A stretch of DNA of 64,000 nt from Mycolicibacterium mucogenicum DSM 44124. Lineage in GTDB: Bacteria > Actinomycetota > Actinomycetes > Mycobacteriales > Mycobacteriaceae. Position 1 is the stretch's first letter, and the number at the start of each line of letters is the position of its first letter. Below are positions 30,132-40,328 of this stretch, in pieces. The notes under the pieces were generated by a model. That model saw only the letters and a program-made list of their open reading frames with translations, did not search any database and was not told the origin of the DNA. Location: positions 2,604,001-2,668,000 of the forward strand of contig NZ_CP062008.1 of NCBI RefSeq assembly GCF_005670685.2, in the 5' to 3' direction. The translations under genes and the position numbers were made by a program.

Positions 30132-32756
30132 GTGATCCACGAATGGCCCCTGCACGGACGAGCCGAGGAACTGCGGGCTATCGAGACCGCGATCAGGCGC
30201 CCGGACCGGGCCCGCGGCATCGTCTTGTCGGGCGCCGCGGGCGTCGGCAAGACCCGCCTTGCACGTGAAGTCGTCACGGCCTGCCGGCCACCGGGGCGCT
30301 CGCGGTGGATTGCCGGCACCGCGTCGGCCCGCAGCATCCCGCTGGGTGCGTTCGCCGACATCGCCAGTGACTTCGGCCCTGATCCGTTGCGGCGGGTCCG
30401 TGAGGTGATCGACGGGGTGATCGGCACCGCGCCGTCGGGTGCGGTGGTCGTCGGTGTCGACGACGCGCACCTCCTCGACGATCTGTCGGCTTTCGCCGTG
30501 CATCAACTCGTCTCGCGGAAGCTGGCCACCGTGGTGCTGACGCTGCGATCGGGTGAACCGGCTCCCGATGCCATCACCGCGATCTGGAAAGACGATGTAC
30601 TGGAACGCATTGAGTTGCAACCACTTTCCGCGACGGCCATCGCGAAACTGGTCGAGCGCATCCTGGGTGGTCCGGTGCATTCGCGGTGTGTGCAACAGCT
30701 GTGGCAGTACACGCAGGGCAACGTCCTGTATCTGCGCCACCTGCTGGACACCGAGGTCAGCGCCGGCCGGTTGACGCAGCAATCCGGGGTGTGGATGTGG
30801 CAGGGCCAGCCGCGGCTGACACCCACGCTCGCCGAACTGCTCACCACCCGGATCGGCCAGATCCCGGCCGCGGCGCGCCATGTGCTCGACGCCCTCGCCG
30901 TGACCGAACCACTCGACATCGAGACCCTGACAGCGGTCACGGATGCCGATGCCATCACCGAGACCGAAGCGCTCGGGTTGATCCGCATCGACAGCAGCGC
31001 GACGCCTGCCTCGGTGCGGCTGGCCCATCCGATGCTCGGTGAAGTGCGCCGCACCGACTCGCTGCGGATGCGTCGCCTGCACGGGCGGATCGCCGCGGCG
31101 CTGATGGCGCGTCCCGCCACCGATCCGCGTGATCTGGTCCGCCGCGCGGTGCTGACGCTGAACTCCGATCGCGCCCCCGACCCGGCGATCCTGAACGCGG
31201 CCACATCGGCGGCGATCCAGCTGACCGACATGCGGCTCGCGGAGTCACTGGCCGAGCGCGCGGTGGCGGCAGGTGGCGGCGTGGAAGCCGACATCGCGCT
31301 GTCGCTGGCGTTGATCTGGCAGGAGCGTGGCGAGGAGGCCGAGGTCATCTTCGCCCGGCTCGCCGCCGACACCTCGGGCCCGCTGCGGGTGCAGGTGGCC
31401 CTGCTGCGCGCCCTGAACTTCGCGGTGATCCTCGGCCACACGGCCCGCGCCGAAGCCGAACTCGACAGCGAGATACCGCCCGGCGATGCCACGGTCGCGG
31501 CGACGGCACTGGCGTTACGTGCGTCGATCGACGTGGCGCGCGGCCGGTCCGCTGCGGCCATCGAGCAGGCGCGCAGAGTGGTCGACGATGCGGCCGCCGA
31601 ACCCGTCGCGCGGATGCTCTCGACGTGGGCGCTGGTGAGCAGTCTGGGGGAGCTGGGCCGCATCGACGAGGTTGAGGCTGTCGCGGAGGCCGGCTACCGG
31701 CTGGCCGACACCAGTCCCGAGGTGTCGCACCTGCGGCTACCGCTGGCATTTCTGCACCTGCACATGCATCGGCTGGCCGGCACTCTTGACCAGGCCGACA
31801 TGACCATCGCGCGCATCCGCCGCGACACCGTCGACGTCCCTATCGAGGGCTCGTGGCAGGTCGCCGAATCGTGGCACGCCTTCGTTGCGGGACTGTCGGC
31901 CATCAGCCGGGGCGCGCTGGCCGACGCGCACCGGCTGTGCCTGGAATCGCTCGCCGATTTCAGCGCGCGGGACGGCGGCAGCATGCGCAAGATGCTAGCT
32001 CGGCTGTGGCTCGTCAGTGCCGACGCCATGTCGGGCCGTGCCGAGGACGCGCGCCGCGAATTCACCGCCACGCCGTGGTGGCGGGCCGACCCGGACGCCT
32101 GTGCCCGTGATCCTGACCGCACCCTGGCCCGCGCGTGGGTGTGCGCCGCCGAAGGTGCTGTGTCCGAAGCCATTTCGATAGCCCGCACGGCCGCGGCGCG
32201 CGAGCGTCAGCTCGGCCGGCTGGGCTGGGAGGTCATGCTGCTGCAGACGGCGACGCAATTCGGCGACCGCACCACCGCATCCCGGCTCGCCGAGCTCGCG
32301 CTGACGGTACGGGGACCGCGTGCGGCCGCCGCCGCGGCGCACGCCGTCGCGCTGGCCGCGGCCGACGGCGACGGCCTGGTGGCGGCGGCCAAGCTCTACG
32401 AGTACTTCGGTGACCGGGTGGCGGCCGCCGATGCGGCCGCGCAGGCCGCTGCCGTCTATCAGCAGGCGGGACTACGTGGATCGGGACTCGGCGCGGCGAG
32501 CACCGCCGCGCGGCTGGCGGCCGAGTGCGGCGGCGCCGACACCCCGGCCCTACGGGCCGCGGCCACCCCGCCGGCGATCACCGCCCGGCAACGCGAGATC
32601 GTCGGGTTGGCGGCCAAGGGGCTGAGCAACACCGCCATCGCCGAGCGGCTCGGGATGTCCCGTCGCTCGGTGGAAGGGCACATCTTCCGGGCGTGTCAGC
32701 GCGTCGGCGTCAACAGCCGCGACCAGCTGGTCGCGCTGGTTTTCGGTGAGCGCTAA
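30132..32756 (+). CDS. Large LuxR-family ATP-binding regulator
   Basis: 874 residues. An N-terminal STAND/AAA-like NTPase: Walker A GAAGVGKTRLA (about 34), Walker B VVVGVDDAHLL, then a long alpha-helical (TPR-like) middle and a C-terminal LuxR HTH (ITARQREIVGLAAKGLSNTA...MSRRSVEGHIFRACQ, about 810-870). Such LAL/MalT-type proteins sense a ligand in the middle domain and activate transcription. Target not known; neighbours suggest envelope or secreted products. Start GTG 30132, with GGAGG 11 nt upstream. A palindrome about 100 nt before it may be its own operator. Confidence 0.85.
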   Translation: MIHEWPLHGRAEELRAIETAIRRPDRARGIVLSGAAGVGKTRLAREVVTACRPPGRSRWIAGTASARSIPLGAFADIASDFGPDPLRRVREVIDGVIGTAPSGAVVVGVDDAHLLDDLSAFAVHQLVSRKLATVVLTLRSGEPAPDAITAIWKDDVLERIELQPLSATAIAKLVERILGGPVHSRCVQQLWQYTQGNVLYLRHLLDTEVSAGRLTQQSGVWMWQGQPRLTPTLAELLTTRIGQIPAAARHVLDALAVTEPLDIETLTAVTDADAITETEALGLIRIDSSATPASVRLAHPMLGEVRRTDSLRMRRLHGRIAAALMARPATDPRDLVRRAVLTLNSDRAPDPAILNAATSAAIQLTDMRLAESLAERAVAAGGGVEADIALSLALIWQERGEEAEVIFARLAADTSGPLRVQVALLRALNFAVILGHTARAEAELDSEIPPGDATVAATALALRASIDVARGRSAAAIEQARRVVDDAAAEPVARMLSTWALVSSLGELGRIDEVEAVAEAGYRLADTSPEVSHLRLPLAFLHLHMHRLAGTLDQADMTIARIRRDTVDVPIEGSWQVAESWHAFVAGLSAISRGALADAHRLCLESLADFSARDGGSMRKMLARLWLVSADAMSGRAEDARREFTATPWWRADPDACARDPDRTLARAWVCAAEGAVSEAISIARTAAARERQLGRLGWEVMLLQTATQFGDRTTASRLAELALTVRGPRAAAAAAHAVALAAADGDGLVAAAKLYEYFGDRVAAADAAAQAAAVYQQAGLRGSGLGAASTAARLAAECGGADTPALRAAATPPAITARQREIVGLAAKGLSNTAIAERLGMSRRSVEGHIFRACQRVGVNSRDQLVALVFGER

Positions 32757-33643
32757 CCCGGTCCGTCACTGGCCGCGGCGAGCAGCGGCACCAGTACGTC
32801 ACTGATCGGGGTGGGGATGCCGTGCGCGGCACCCTTGCGCTGGATGACGCCGTTGCGGATGTCCCACTCGAGCGGACGGCGGGCCTCCCGGTCGATCAGC
32901 ATCGAGGTCGCCATGTCCGTGGGCGCTTGTTTGAGCATGTCGGCGATCTCGTCGACGACACCGTCGGGCAGCGTCGCGCCGTCGGCTCGGGCGACCGCGA
33001 GGCACTCGGTCAGGTACCTGCGGGCCACGGCGGCGACATCGTCGCGCCGGAACATGCCGGAACGCCGGCCGGACAGCACCATGAACCCCACCACGGCATT
33101 GACCAGCAGCTTGCGCCACGCCGCGCTGAGGAAGTCCGCGTCCAGCTCGACGGCGATCCCGCTGCCCTCCAGATCGGCCGCCAGGCGGGCCGCGGCCGCG
33201 TCATCGGGCAGCACCAGTCGAGGGGCGCTCAGCACCTGCACCCAGCCCTCGGGCCGGGTCTCGGCGGCGATCCAGATCGCCGCAGGTACGACGGTGGATT
33301 CGGGGCAGTAGGGCCGCAGCCGGTCGGTTTGTTCGACACCGTTCTGCAGCGCGCAGACCACGGTGTCCGGACCGCACAAGCGGGCCAGCCACTCGGCGGA
33401 GGCGGCGTACTGGGTGTCCTTGACCGCCAGCAGCACCACGTCGACCGGTCCGGTGACGGTGTCTGGATCGGTGTGCACCGGGCCGGGTACGACGATGGGC
33501 GCGCTGCCGTCCAGCCGCACCTCGATCTGTGCACGCGCAGTTCGGCCGCACAACACGATGTCGCGGCCCGCCGCGTACAGCAGCGCGGCGATGGTCGATC
33601 CGATAGCGCCTGGTCCCACGAGGGCGAAGCTCACTGTCGCCAA
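32753..33643 (-). CDS. Ketopantoate reductase (PanE/ApbA)-like protein
   Basis: 296 residues. N-terminal Rossmann GPGAIGSTIAALLY, substrate-binding Lys region AAWRKLLVNAVVG, and the C-terminal PTDMATSMLIDREARRPLEW helix typical of PanE. It resembles M. tuberculosis Rv2573, which lies next to aspS there too. It likely reduces 2-keto acids with NADPH; pantothenate synthesis or another 2-keto acid cannot be decided. Start: TTG 33643 (MATVSF) or GTG 33634; TTG chosen because the homologue also starts MAT (from memory). Overlaps the LuxR end by 4 bp. Confidence 0.8.
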   Translation of the reverse strand: MATVSFALVGPGAIGSTIAALLYAAGRDIVLCGRTARAQIEVRLDGSAPIVVPGPVHTDPDTVTGPVDVVLLAVKDTQYAASAEWLARLCGPDTVVCALQNGVEQTDRLRPYCPESTVVPAAIWIAAETRPEGWVQVLSAPRLVLPDDAAAARLAADLEGSGIAVELDADFLSAAWRKLLVNAVVGFMVLSGRRSGMFRRDDVAAVARRYLTECLAVARADGATLPDGVVDEIADMLKQAPTDMATSMLIDREARRPLEWDIRNGVIQRKGAAHGIPTPISDVLVPLLAAASDGPG

Positions 33644-33704
33644 AATACCGGTCGAGGCTCCCCTCTAGACTTAGCGGTCGATTCAGACGTCAGAGGAGAT
33701 TTTC

Positions 33705-35474
33705 GTGTTGCGCAGCCACGCCGCCGGTTCGTTGCGGTCCACCGATGCCGGTCAGACGGTGACCCTCGCCGGATGGGTGGCGCGCCGGCGCGACCACGGC
33801 GGCGTCATCTTCATCGACCTGCGTGACGCCTCCGGGGTCTCCCAGGTGGTGTTCCGCGACGCCGCCGTTCTGGAGCAGGCCCACCGGCTGCGCGCCGAGT
33901 TCTGCGTCCTGGTCACGGGCATCGTCGAGGTGCGGCCGGAAGGCAACGCCAACAAGGACATCGCCACCGGTGACATCGAGGTCAACGCGACGACGCTCGA
34001 GGTGCTCTCCGAGAGCGCGCCGCTGCCGTTCCAGCTCGACGAGACCCCGGGCGAGGAAGCGCGCCTGAAGTACCGCTATCTGGACCTGCGCCGCGAAGGC
34101 CCGGGCAACGCAATCCGGTTGCGCTCCAAGGTCAACGCCGCGGCTCGTGCCGTGCTCGACAAGCACGACTTCGTCGAGATCGAGACGCCGACCATGACCC
34201 GGTCGACCCCCGAAGGCGCCCGCGACTTCGTGATCCCCGCGCGTCTGCAGCCGGGCTCGTTCTATGCACTGCCGCAGAGCCCGCAGCTGTTCAAGCAGCT
34301 GCTCATGGTGGCGGGCATGGAGCGGTACTACCAGATCGCCCGCTGCTACCGCGATGAGGATTTCCGCGCCGACCGCCAGCCCGAGTTCACCCAGCTGGAC
34401 CTCGAGATGAGCTTCGTCAACGCCGACGACGTGATCGGCGTGGCCGAAGAGGTGGTGGCGGCGCTGTGGAAGCTGATCGGCGTCGACCTGCCGCTGCCGC
34501 TGCCGCGCATCAGCTACGAGGAGGCCATGCGCCGCTTCGGTTCGGACAAGCCGGACCTGCGCTTCGCCGTCGAGCTCGTCGAGTGCACCGACTACTTCAA
34601 GGACACCCCGTTCCGGGTCTTCCAGGCGCCGTACGTGGGTGCGGTTGTCATGCCGGGCGGGGCGTCGCAGCCGCGACGCACGCTGGACGGCTGGCAGGAG
34701 TTCGCCAAGCAGCGCGGCCACAAGGGCCTGGCCTACGTGCTCGTCGGCGAGGACGGCGAGCTGGGTGGCCCGGTGGCCAAGAACCTCACCGACGCCGAGC
34801 GGGCCGGTCTGGCCGAGCACGTCGGCGCGAAGGTGGGGGACTGCATCTTCTTCGCGGCCGGCCCGGCCAAGGGCGCCCGCGCCTTGCTGGGCGCGACGCG
34901 CATCGAGATCGCCAAGCGCCTCGACCTGATCGATCCGAACGCGTGGGCGTTCACCTGGGTGGTCGACTGGCCGCTGTTCGAGTCCGCCGACGCCGCCACC
35001 GCATCGGGTGACGTCGCCGTCGGTTCGGGTGCCTGGACCGCGGTGCACCACGCGTTCACCGCGCCGCAGCCCGACTCGATCGCGACCTTCGACACCGATC
35101 CCGGCGCGGCCATGGCCGACGCCTACGACATCGTGTGCAACGGCAACGAGATCGGCGGCGGCTCGATCCGTATCCACCGTCGCGATGTCCAGGAGCGGGT
35201 GTTCGCGATGATGGGCATCGACGAGGCCGAGGCGCAGGACAAGTTCGGATTCCTGTTGGATGCCTTCACCTTTGGCGCGCCGCCCCACGGCGGCCTGGCC
35301 TTCGGCTGGGACCGCATCACCGCGCTGCTGGCCGGGGTCGACTCCATCCGCGACGTCATCGCGTTCCCGAAGTCGGGCGGCGGCGTCGACCCGCTGACCG
35401 ACGCCCCGGCGCCCATCACCGCGCAGCAGCGCAAGGAGTCAGGGATCGACTTCAAGCCTGAGAAAAGCGCGTAA
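33705..35474 (+). CDS. aspS: Aspartyl-tRNA synthetase
   Basis: 589 residues. The N-terminal OB-fold anticodon domain (about 1-110) and class II core with motif 2 [20 protein letters not shown] and motif 3 [15 protein letters not shown]; a GAD insertion domain lies about 290-420. It charges tRNA-Asp; the mycobacterial enzyme is non-discriminating and also charges tRNA-Asn when the Gat amidotransferase is used (family knowledge). Start GTG 33705 with GAGGAG about 6 nt upstream. Overlaps the fused monooxygenase gene by 36 bp at the 3' end. Confidence 0.97.
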   Translation: MLRSHAAGSLRSTDAGQTVTLAGWVARRRDHGGVIFIDLRDASGVSQVVFRDAAVLEQAHRLRAEFCVLVTGIVEVRPEGNANKDIATGDIEVNATTLEVLSESAPLPFQLDETPGEEARLKYRYLDLRREGPGNAIRLRSKVNAAARAVLDKHDFVEIETPTMTRSTPEGARDFVIPARLQPGSFYALPQSPQLFKQLLMVAGMERYYQIARCYRDEDFRADRQPEFTQLDLEMSFVNADDVIGVAEEVVAALWKLIGVDLPLPLPRISYEEAMRRFGSDKPDLRFAVELVECTDYFKDTPFRVFQAPYVGAVVMPGGASQPRRTLDGWQEFAKQRGHKGLAYVLVGEDGELGGPVAKNLTDAERAGLAEHVGAKVGDCIFFAAGPAKGARALLGATRIEIAKRLDLIDPNAWAFTWVVDWPLFESADAATASGDVAVGSGAWTAVHHAFTAPQPDSIATFDTDPGAAMADAYDIVCNGNEIGGGSIRIHRRDVQERVFAMMGIDEAEAQDKFGFLLDAFTFGAPPHGGLAFGWDRITALLAGVDSIRDVIAFPKSGGGVDPLTDAPAPITAQQRKESGIDFKPEKSA

Positions 35475-37988
35475 GGCTTCGGCCATCTGCGCCCGGATCG
35501 GCGCGCCGGACACGACGAGGTCGACCATCGTCGTCGACAGGTGCGTGTGGCCGCGGGCCTGGACGTGCTCGGTGGGCACGCCGGCCGCGGCCAGCGCGGC
35601 GGCGTAGGCGTTGCCTTCGTCGCGCAGCGGGTCGAACTCGCAGGTCACCACCATCGCCGGTGGTAGGCCGGCCAGGTTGCCGCGCAACGGTGACCGCCGC
35701 GGATCGTCGGCGGGACCGTCGTACAGCTCGGCGAACCACTGCATGAGCGGTGTGGTGAGCCCGTAGCCATCGGCGTTCTCCTCGTACGACGGGTACGGCT
35801 GCGCGTCGGTCACCGGCGTCAGCAGGAGCTGGCCGCTGAGGTGTGGGCCGCCGTGGTCGCGCGCCCATTGGCACACGGCCGCGGCGATGTTCCCGCCGGC
35901 GCTCCACCCGGCCACCGCGAGCCGGTCGGGGAGCCCGCCGAGGGCTGCGGCATTGGCGGCCGCCCACCGCAGCGCGGCGATGCCGTCATCGATGGCCGCG
36001 GGGAACGGGTGTTCCGGGGCGTGCCGGTAGTTCATCGACAAGACGAGCGCATCGGCCCGCACGCACAGATCGCGGCACAGCGGGTCGTCGGATGCCGCGT
36101 CACCCAGTACCCAGCCGCCGCCGTGGAAGTAGACGACCACCGGGTGCGGCCGCGGCGTCGCGGGCCGGTACAGCCGGAAGTCGAGTTCGCCTGCGGCACC
36201 CGGGAATCGGCCGTCGACAATCTCACCGACGTCCGGGCCCGGCGGCCGGGCGGCATTCGCCTCGACCATGGCGGCGCGTGCCACGTCGACCGGAAGTGAT
36301 TCCAGTGGAGGCGGATTCATCGCCGCCACCATGTCCAGCACCATCTGAACGTCGGGTTGCAGCCGCCGTACCACACCGTCATGACACTGCGAACCTGCCG
36401 GCCCGGTCAGCTCGAACCCGAGGTAGTCCCGTCCGACGACGTCGGCGCAGGCGGCGGCGTAGAAGTCGACACCCGCGGCGTAGGGCATGAAGACCCGGGT
36501 CTTGCCGGGGATGTTGGCGCCGACGTACCACGAATTGGCTTGCGGGAACATGGTGATGGCGCCGGCGTCGGCGACGTGCTGCATCCAGCCGGCTTCGGCG
36601 GTCGGCGTCGGTTCGATGGTGTCGAAGCCGTGTTCACGCAGATATGCCACCGTCTCGGCGACGAGTTCGACGTGCTGCTCGATGGACACCGCCATGTTGG
36701 ACAGCACCGACGGACTGCCCGGTCCGGTGATCAGGAACAGGTTCGGGAACCCGGTGGTGGTGAGACCGAGATAGGTCGACGGGCCTTGCGCCCATTTGGT
36801 TTTCAGTGTGAGTCCGTCGCGCCCGACGATGTCGATGGCCGTCACCGCACCGGTGATGGCGTCGAATCCGGTCGCGAACACCAGCGCGTCGAAGTCGAAC
36901 GATTCGCCCACGGTCTCGACGCCGCTTTCGGTGACGCCGACCAATGGCTGCGTTCGGAGGTCGACCAGCCGTACGTGCGGCTGGTTGAACGTGGCGTAGT
37001 AGTCGGTGTCGAGGCACAGCCGTTTCGCGCCGACCGGATAATCGTTGGGACACAACAGTTCCGCGATCTGGGGATCATGGACCGCGCTGCGGATTTTGTC
37101 GCGGACGAAATCGGCGAACGACGCGTTGGCGGCCGGGTTGCTCATCAGGTCCGAGAACATGTTGAGCGTTTCGAGGAGCTCGCCGATCTGCCAGGCGCGT
37201 TCGTATCGCTGCTGGCGATAGGCCTCGGGCACCGCGAACGTCGGAATCAGCGTGCGCTCCTGCGGCACCCCGCCGAACGACGCCCGCGCCGCCGCCCGGT
37301 ACGCGGGCTCGTCGGCCAGCGCGGCCTGCTTCTCCGCCGACACCGGCCCGTTGTGCGCCGGGATCGAAAAACACGGTGTGCGCTGGAAGACAGTCAGCTG
37401 CGCGGCCTGCGCGGCGATCAGCGGAATCGACTGGATGCCCGACGACCCCGTACCGATCACCCCGACGCGCTTGCCGGTGAAGTCGACGGGTTCGTGCGGC
37501 CAGCGGTTGGTGTAAAACGTCTCACCCGTGAAGGTTTCGATGCCCTTGATGTCGGGCTCCTTGGGGATCGACAGGCAGCCGGTGGCCAGCACCAGATGAC
37601 GGCACACGACGTCGTCGCCCCGGTCGGTGCGCACGCGCCACGTGCCGTCGGCCCAGTGCGCGCTGGTGACCCGGGTACCGAACGTGATGTCGCGGCGCAG
37701 ATCGAACTTGCCGGCGACGTGGTTCAGGTACCGCAGGATTTCCGGCTGGGTTGCGTACTTCTCCGACCATTGCCAGTCGCGGTGCCAGTCCGGGTCGAAG
37801 CTGAACATGTAGTCGAGGCTGGGGATGTCGACGCGCGCGCCAGGGTAGCGGTTCCAGTACCAGGTGCCGCCGATGTCGTCGGCCGCTTCGAAGACGCTCA
37901 CCGAGAAGCCGCGCTCGCGCAATTTGTGGATCAGGTACAGGCCGGCGAACCCGGCCCCGACTACGACGGCGTCGACTTCGGGCGTCAT
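35439..37988 (-). CDS. Baeyer-Villiger-type monooxygenase fused to an HSL-family esterase
   Basis: 849 residues. Residues 1-about 555 are a flavin monooxygenase: FAD site [15 protein letters not shown] motif [15 protein letters not shown] (40-54), NADPH site GTGSSGIQ (179-186). The fingerprint at 153-164 ([12 protein letters not shown]) has Tyr159 where BVMOs have His. Residues about 557-849 are an HSL-family alpha/beta hydrolase: HGGGW (622-626), nucleophile Ser696 in GWSAGG, acid Asp786 in CEFDPLRDE, His near 814-816. A ketone could be turned to an ester and then cleaved in one polypeptide (inference). Start ATG 37988 with GGAGG 5 nt upstream. No internal stop or start separates the halves. 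Confidence 0.85.
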   Translation of the reverse strand: MTPEVDAVVVGAGFAGLYLIHKLRERGFSVSVFEAADDIGGTWYWNRYPGARVDIPSLDYMFSFDPDWHRDWQWSEKYATQPEILRYLNHVAGKFDLRRDITFGTRVTSAHWADGTWRVRTDRGDDVVCRHLVLATGCLSIPKEPDIKGIETFTGETFYTNRWPHEPVDFTGKRVGVIGTGSSGIQSIPLIAAQAAQLTVFQRTPCFSIPAHNGPVSAEKQAALADEPAYRAAARASFGGVPQERTLIPTFAVPEAYRQQRYERAWQIGELLETLNMFSDLMSNPAANASFADFVRDKIRSAVHDPQIAELLCPNDYPVGAKRLCLDTDYYATFNQPHVRLVDLRTQPLVGVTESGVETVGESFDFDALVFATGFDAITGAVTAIDIVGRDGLTLKTKWAQGPSTYLGLTTTGFPNLFLITGPGSPSVLSNMAVSIEQHVELVAETVAYLREHGFDTIEPTPTAEAGWMQHVADAGAITMFPQANSWYVGANIPGKTRVFMPYAAGVDFYAAACADVVGRDYLGFELTGPAGSQCHDGVVRRLQPDVQMVLDMVAAMNPPPLESLPVDVARAAMVEANAARPPGPDVGEIVDGRFPGAAGELDFRLYRPATPRPHPVVVYFHGGGWVLGDAASDDPLCRDLCVRADALVLSMNYRHAPEHPFPAAIDDGIAALRWAAANAAALGGLPDRLAVAGWSAGGNIAAAVCQWARDHGGPHLSGQLLLTPVTDAQPYPSYEENADGYGLTTPLMQWFAELYDGPADDPRRSPLRGNLAGLPPAMVVTCEFDPLRDEGNAYAAALAAAGVPTEHVQARGHTHLSTTMVDLVVSGAPIRAQMAEALRAFLRLEVDP

Positions 37989-38066
37989 TGGCACCTCCGT
38001 CAATTCCCACGCAAGTATCGCGCCGCGACGGGAACATTTGGGCCGGTTCGCGAGGTTGGGTCAGGC

Positions 38067-38498
38067 ATGACCGAATTCACGGATGCCGCGTCCTTCCATG
38101 CCTTCAACGCCGCGATCGTCGACGAGTTCCGCGCCAACGGCGGCAAGGTCGGAGGCCAGTTTGAGGGTGGCAATCTGCTGCTGTTGCACACCACGGGCGC
38201 CAAGTCGGGTCAGCCGCGCATGTCGCCGCTGGCGTACCTGCCGGTCGACGGCAAGATCCTCATCGTCGGCTCGAAGGCCGGCGCCCCCACCCACCCGGAC
38301 TGGGTGCACAACCTGCGGGCCAACCCGAATGCTCATATCGAGATCGGGACGGACGCTTACGACGTCGTCGCCCGCGAACTGCCCGATGATGAGCGCGAGG
38401 CCACGTATCCGCTCATCACGGCCGTGGCCCCCGTCTTCGCGGACTACCAGGCGAAGACGTCGCGCGTCATCCCGCTGTTCGAGCTCGTACGCGCCTGA
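38067..38498 (+). CDS. Deazaflavin (F420)-dependent nitroreductase family (Ddn-like)
   Basis: 143 residues, split beta-barrel of the Ddn/FDOR-A type. Motif LLHTTGAKSGQPRMSPLAYL, then KAGAPTHPDWVHNLRANPNA, is characteristic. It would bind F420 and reduce quinones or fatty-acid-like substrates. ATG 38067; the start is divergent from the monooxygenase gene with about 78 nt between. A hairpin terminator follows. Confidence 0.85.
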   Translation: MTEFTDAASFHAFNAAIVDEFRANGGKVGGQFEGGNLLLLHTTGAKSGQPRMSPLAYLPVDGKILIVGSKAGAPTHPDWVHNLRANPNAHIEIGTDAYDVVARELPDDEREATYPLITAVAPVFADYQAKTSRVIPLFELVRA

Positions 38499-38506
38499 GC
38501 GTGGCC

Positions 38507-38546
38507 GCAGCCCCGGCAGGACAGGGGGACGGACTGCCGGGGCTGC
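38507..38546 (+). terminator. Hairpin terminator after the Ddn-like gene
   Basis: A 13-bp stem (38507-38519 with 38534-38546) and a 14-nt loop, 8 nt after the stop; also usable by the convergent thiolase gene. Confidence 0.6.
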
Positions 38547-38561
38547 GTCATTCAGGAGGTC

Positions 38562-39746
38562 TTACAGCCGCTCGATGATGGTGGCGTTCGCCATGCCGCC
38601 GCCTTCGCACATCACCTGCAGGCCGTAGCGTCCGCCGCGCTGGTCGAGTGCATTGACCAGCGTGCTCATGATGCGGGCGCCGCTGGCACCGAGCGGGTGG
38701 CCGATGGCGATGGCGCCGCCGTTGACGTTGGTCTTGGCGAGGTCGGCTCCGGTGTCGGCCGCCCAGGCCAGTACGACGGGCGCGAACGCCTCGTTCACCT
38801 CGAACAGGTCGATGTCGGACAGCGACAGGCCGGACCGGGCCAGCACCTTCTCGGTCGCCGGGATGACACCGGTCAGCATGTACAGCGGATCCGATCCGAC
38901 CGCGGTCATGGTGTGGATGCGGGCCAGCGGCGTGAGCCCGTGGCTGCGGGCGAAGGCGCCACTGGTGATCATGACCGCCGCGCTGCCGTCGGACAGCGGC
39001 GACGAGTTGCCGGGCGTGATCTCCCAACGGATTTGGGGGAAGCGCGCGGCGTAGGCGTCGCTGTAGAACGCGGGCTTCAGCCCGGACAGGGTCTCGACAG
39101 AGGTGCCCGGCCGGATGATCTCGTCGGCGGCCAGGCCGGCCACCGGCACGAGTTCGTTGTCGAACAGCCCGTCCTTGGCGGCGCGGGCCGCCTTCTCGTG
39201 GCTGGCCGCGGAGAACTCGTCGAGCTGGGTGCGGGAGAAGTTCCAGCGCGCCGCGATCAGTTCGGCGCTGATGCCCTGGGGGACAAGGCCGTCGGGATAG
39301 CGTTCGGCCAGGCCCACCCCGAACGGGTTGCTGCCCGGCAGGACGGCGGCGCCCATCGGCACGCGGGACATCGACTCGACGCCCGCTGCGATCACCGCGT
39401 CGTACGACCCGGCCAGCACACCCTGCGCGGCGAACGAGATGGCCTGCTGCGAACTGCCGCACTGGCGGTCGACGGTGGTGCCGGGCACGCTCTCGGGAAA
39501 ACCGGCGCCCAGCAAGGCGTTTCGGGCCACATTTGCTGCTTGATCACCGGCTTGCGTGACGGCGCCGGCGATGACGTCGTCCACCAGGACCGGGTCGACG
39601 CCCGTGCGTTCCACCACGGACCGCAGGCTGTGGGCGAGCAGGTCGGCGGGAAGGACGTCGTGCAGCGCGCCGTTCGCCTTGCCCTTGCCGACCGGCGTGC
39701 GTACCGCCGCGACGATCACGGCATCGCGGTCTGTGTATCCCGACAT
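38562..39746 (-). CDS. Acetyl-CoA acetyltransferase / 3-ketoacyl-CoA thiolase
   Basis: 394 residues. Nucleophile Cys96 in DRQCGSSQQA, active His in AIGHPLGASGAR, and second Cys in CEGGGMANA, the thiolase triad. It cleaves 3-ketoacyl-CoA or condenses two acetyl-CoA; chain preference unknown. Start ATG 39746 has AGGAGG 6 nt upstream. A divergent HxlR gene and a palindrome between them suggest direct regulation. Confidence 0.9.
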   Translation of the reverse strand: MSGYTDRDAVIVAAVRTPVGKGKANGALHDVLPADLLAHSLRSVVERTGVDPVLVDDVIAGAVTQAGDQAANVARNALLGAGFPESVPGTTVDRQCGSSQQAISFAAQGVLAGSYDAVIAAGVESMSRVPMGAAVLPGSNPFGVGLAERYPDGLVPQGISAELIAARWNFSRTQLDEFSAASHEKAARAAKDGLFDNELVPVAGLAADEIIRPGTSVETLSGLKPAFYSDAYAARFPQIRWEITPGNSSPLSDGSAAVMITSGAFARSHGLTPLARIHTMTAVGSDPLYMLTGVIPATEKVLARSGLSLSDIDLFEVNEAFAPVVLAWAADTGADLAKTNVNGGAIAIGHPLGASGARIMSTLVNALDQRGGRYGLQVMCEGGGMANATIIERL

Positions 39747-39785
39747 GAGAATCCTCCTGTAACTCCACGCTGAGTACTGCTTCCT

Positions 39786-39810
39786 ATACCCAGATCTAAC
39801 ACCTGGGTAT
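39786..39810. promoter_or_regulatory. Candidate HxlR operator
   Basis: ATACCCAG (39786-39793), 9-nt spacer, CTGGGTAT (39803-39810): 8-bp perfect inverted arms in the divergent promoter region of the thiolase and the HxlR gene. Confidence 0.55.
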
Positions 39811-39842
39811 GGCAAGAGCAACCCAGCGGTAGAGTGATCCGC

Positions 39843-40319
39843 ATGACAGCGCTACAGGGTGTGCTCGCCGAACGCGACAACTGGTCGGCGGTCGGCCAGT
39901 GCGCCATCGAGAAGACGATGTCGTTGGTCGGCACCAAATCGGCCATGCTGCTCATGCGTGAGGCCTACTACGGCACAACGCGTTTCGACGACTTCGCCAG
40001 ACGGGTCGGCATCACCAAGGCGGCCACGTCGGCGCGGCTCGCCGAACTGGTGGAGGCCGGCCTGCTGACCAAACAGCCGTACCAGGAGCCGGGGCAGCGC
40101 AGCCGCGACGAGTACGTGCTGACGCAGGCGGGCACGGACTTCATGCCGGTGGTGTGGGCGATGTTCGAATGGGGCCGGAAACACCTGGGCGACACCGGCC
40201 TGCGGCTGACCCACCTGGGCTGCGGCGCCGACGCCACCGTCGAGATCCGGTGTGCGGAGGGACACGAGGTTCCGCCGGACGAGCTCGGGATGAAGCTGGC
40301 GCGCCGCCGCGGTCGGTAA
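39843..40319 (+). CDS. HxlR family transcriptional regulator
   Basis: 158 residues with an HxlR winged HTH (IEKTMSLVGTKSAMLLMREA, DDFARRVGITKAATSARLAE, wing RSRDEYVLTQAG). The C-terminal part has two Cys near LGCGADATVEIRCAEGH, which may bind metal or sense redox. ATG 39843 (a GTG three codons earlier is less likely). Divergent from the thiolase gene it probably controls. Confidence 0.85.
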   Translation: MTALQGVLAERDNWSAVGQCAIEKTMSLVGTKSAMLLMREAYYGTTRFDDFARRVGITKAATSARLAELVEAGLLTKQPYQEPGQRSRDEYVLTQAGTDFMPVVWAMFEWGRKHLGDTGLRLTHLGCGADATVEIRCAEGHEVPPDELGMKLARRRGR

Positions 40320-40328
40320 TCTTCGGCC

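Noticed and set aside
36357-38498. A 713-codon plus-strand open frame running into the Ddn-like gene
   Set aside because: The part before 38067 is antisense to the fused monooxygenase and only the last 143 residues match a family; a start at ATG 38067 explains it.
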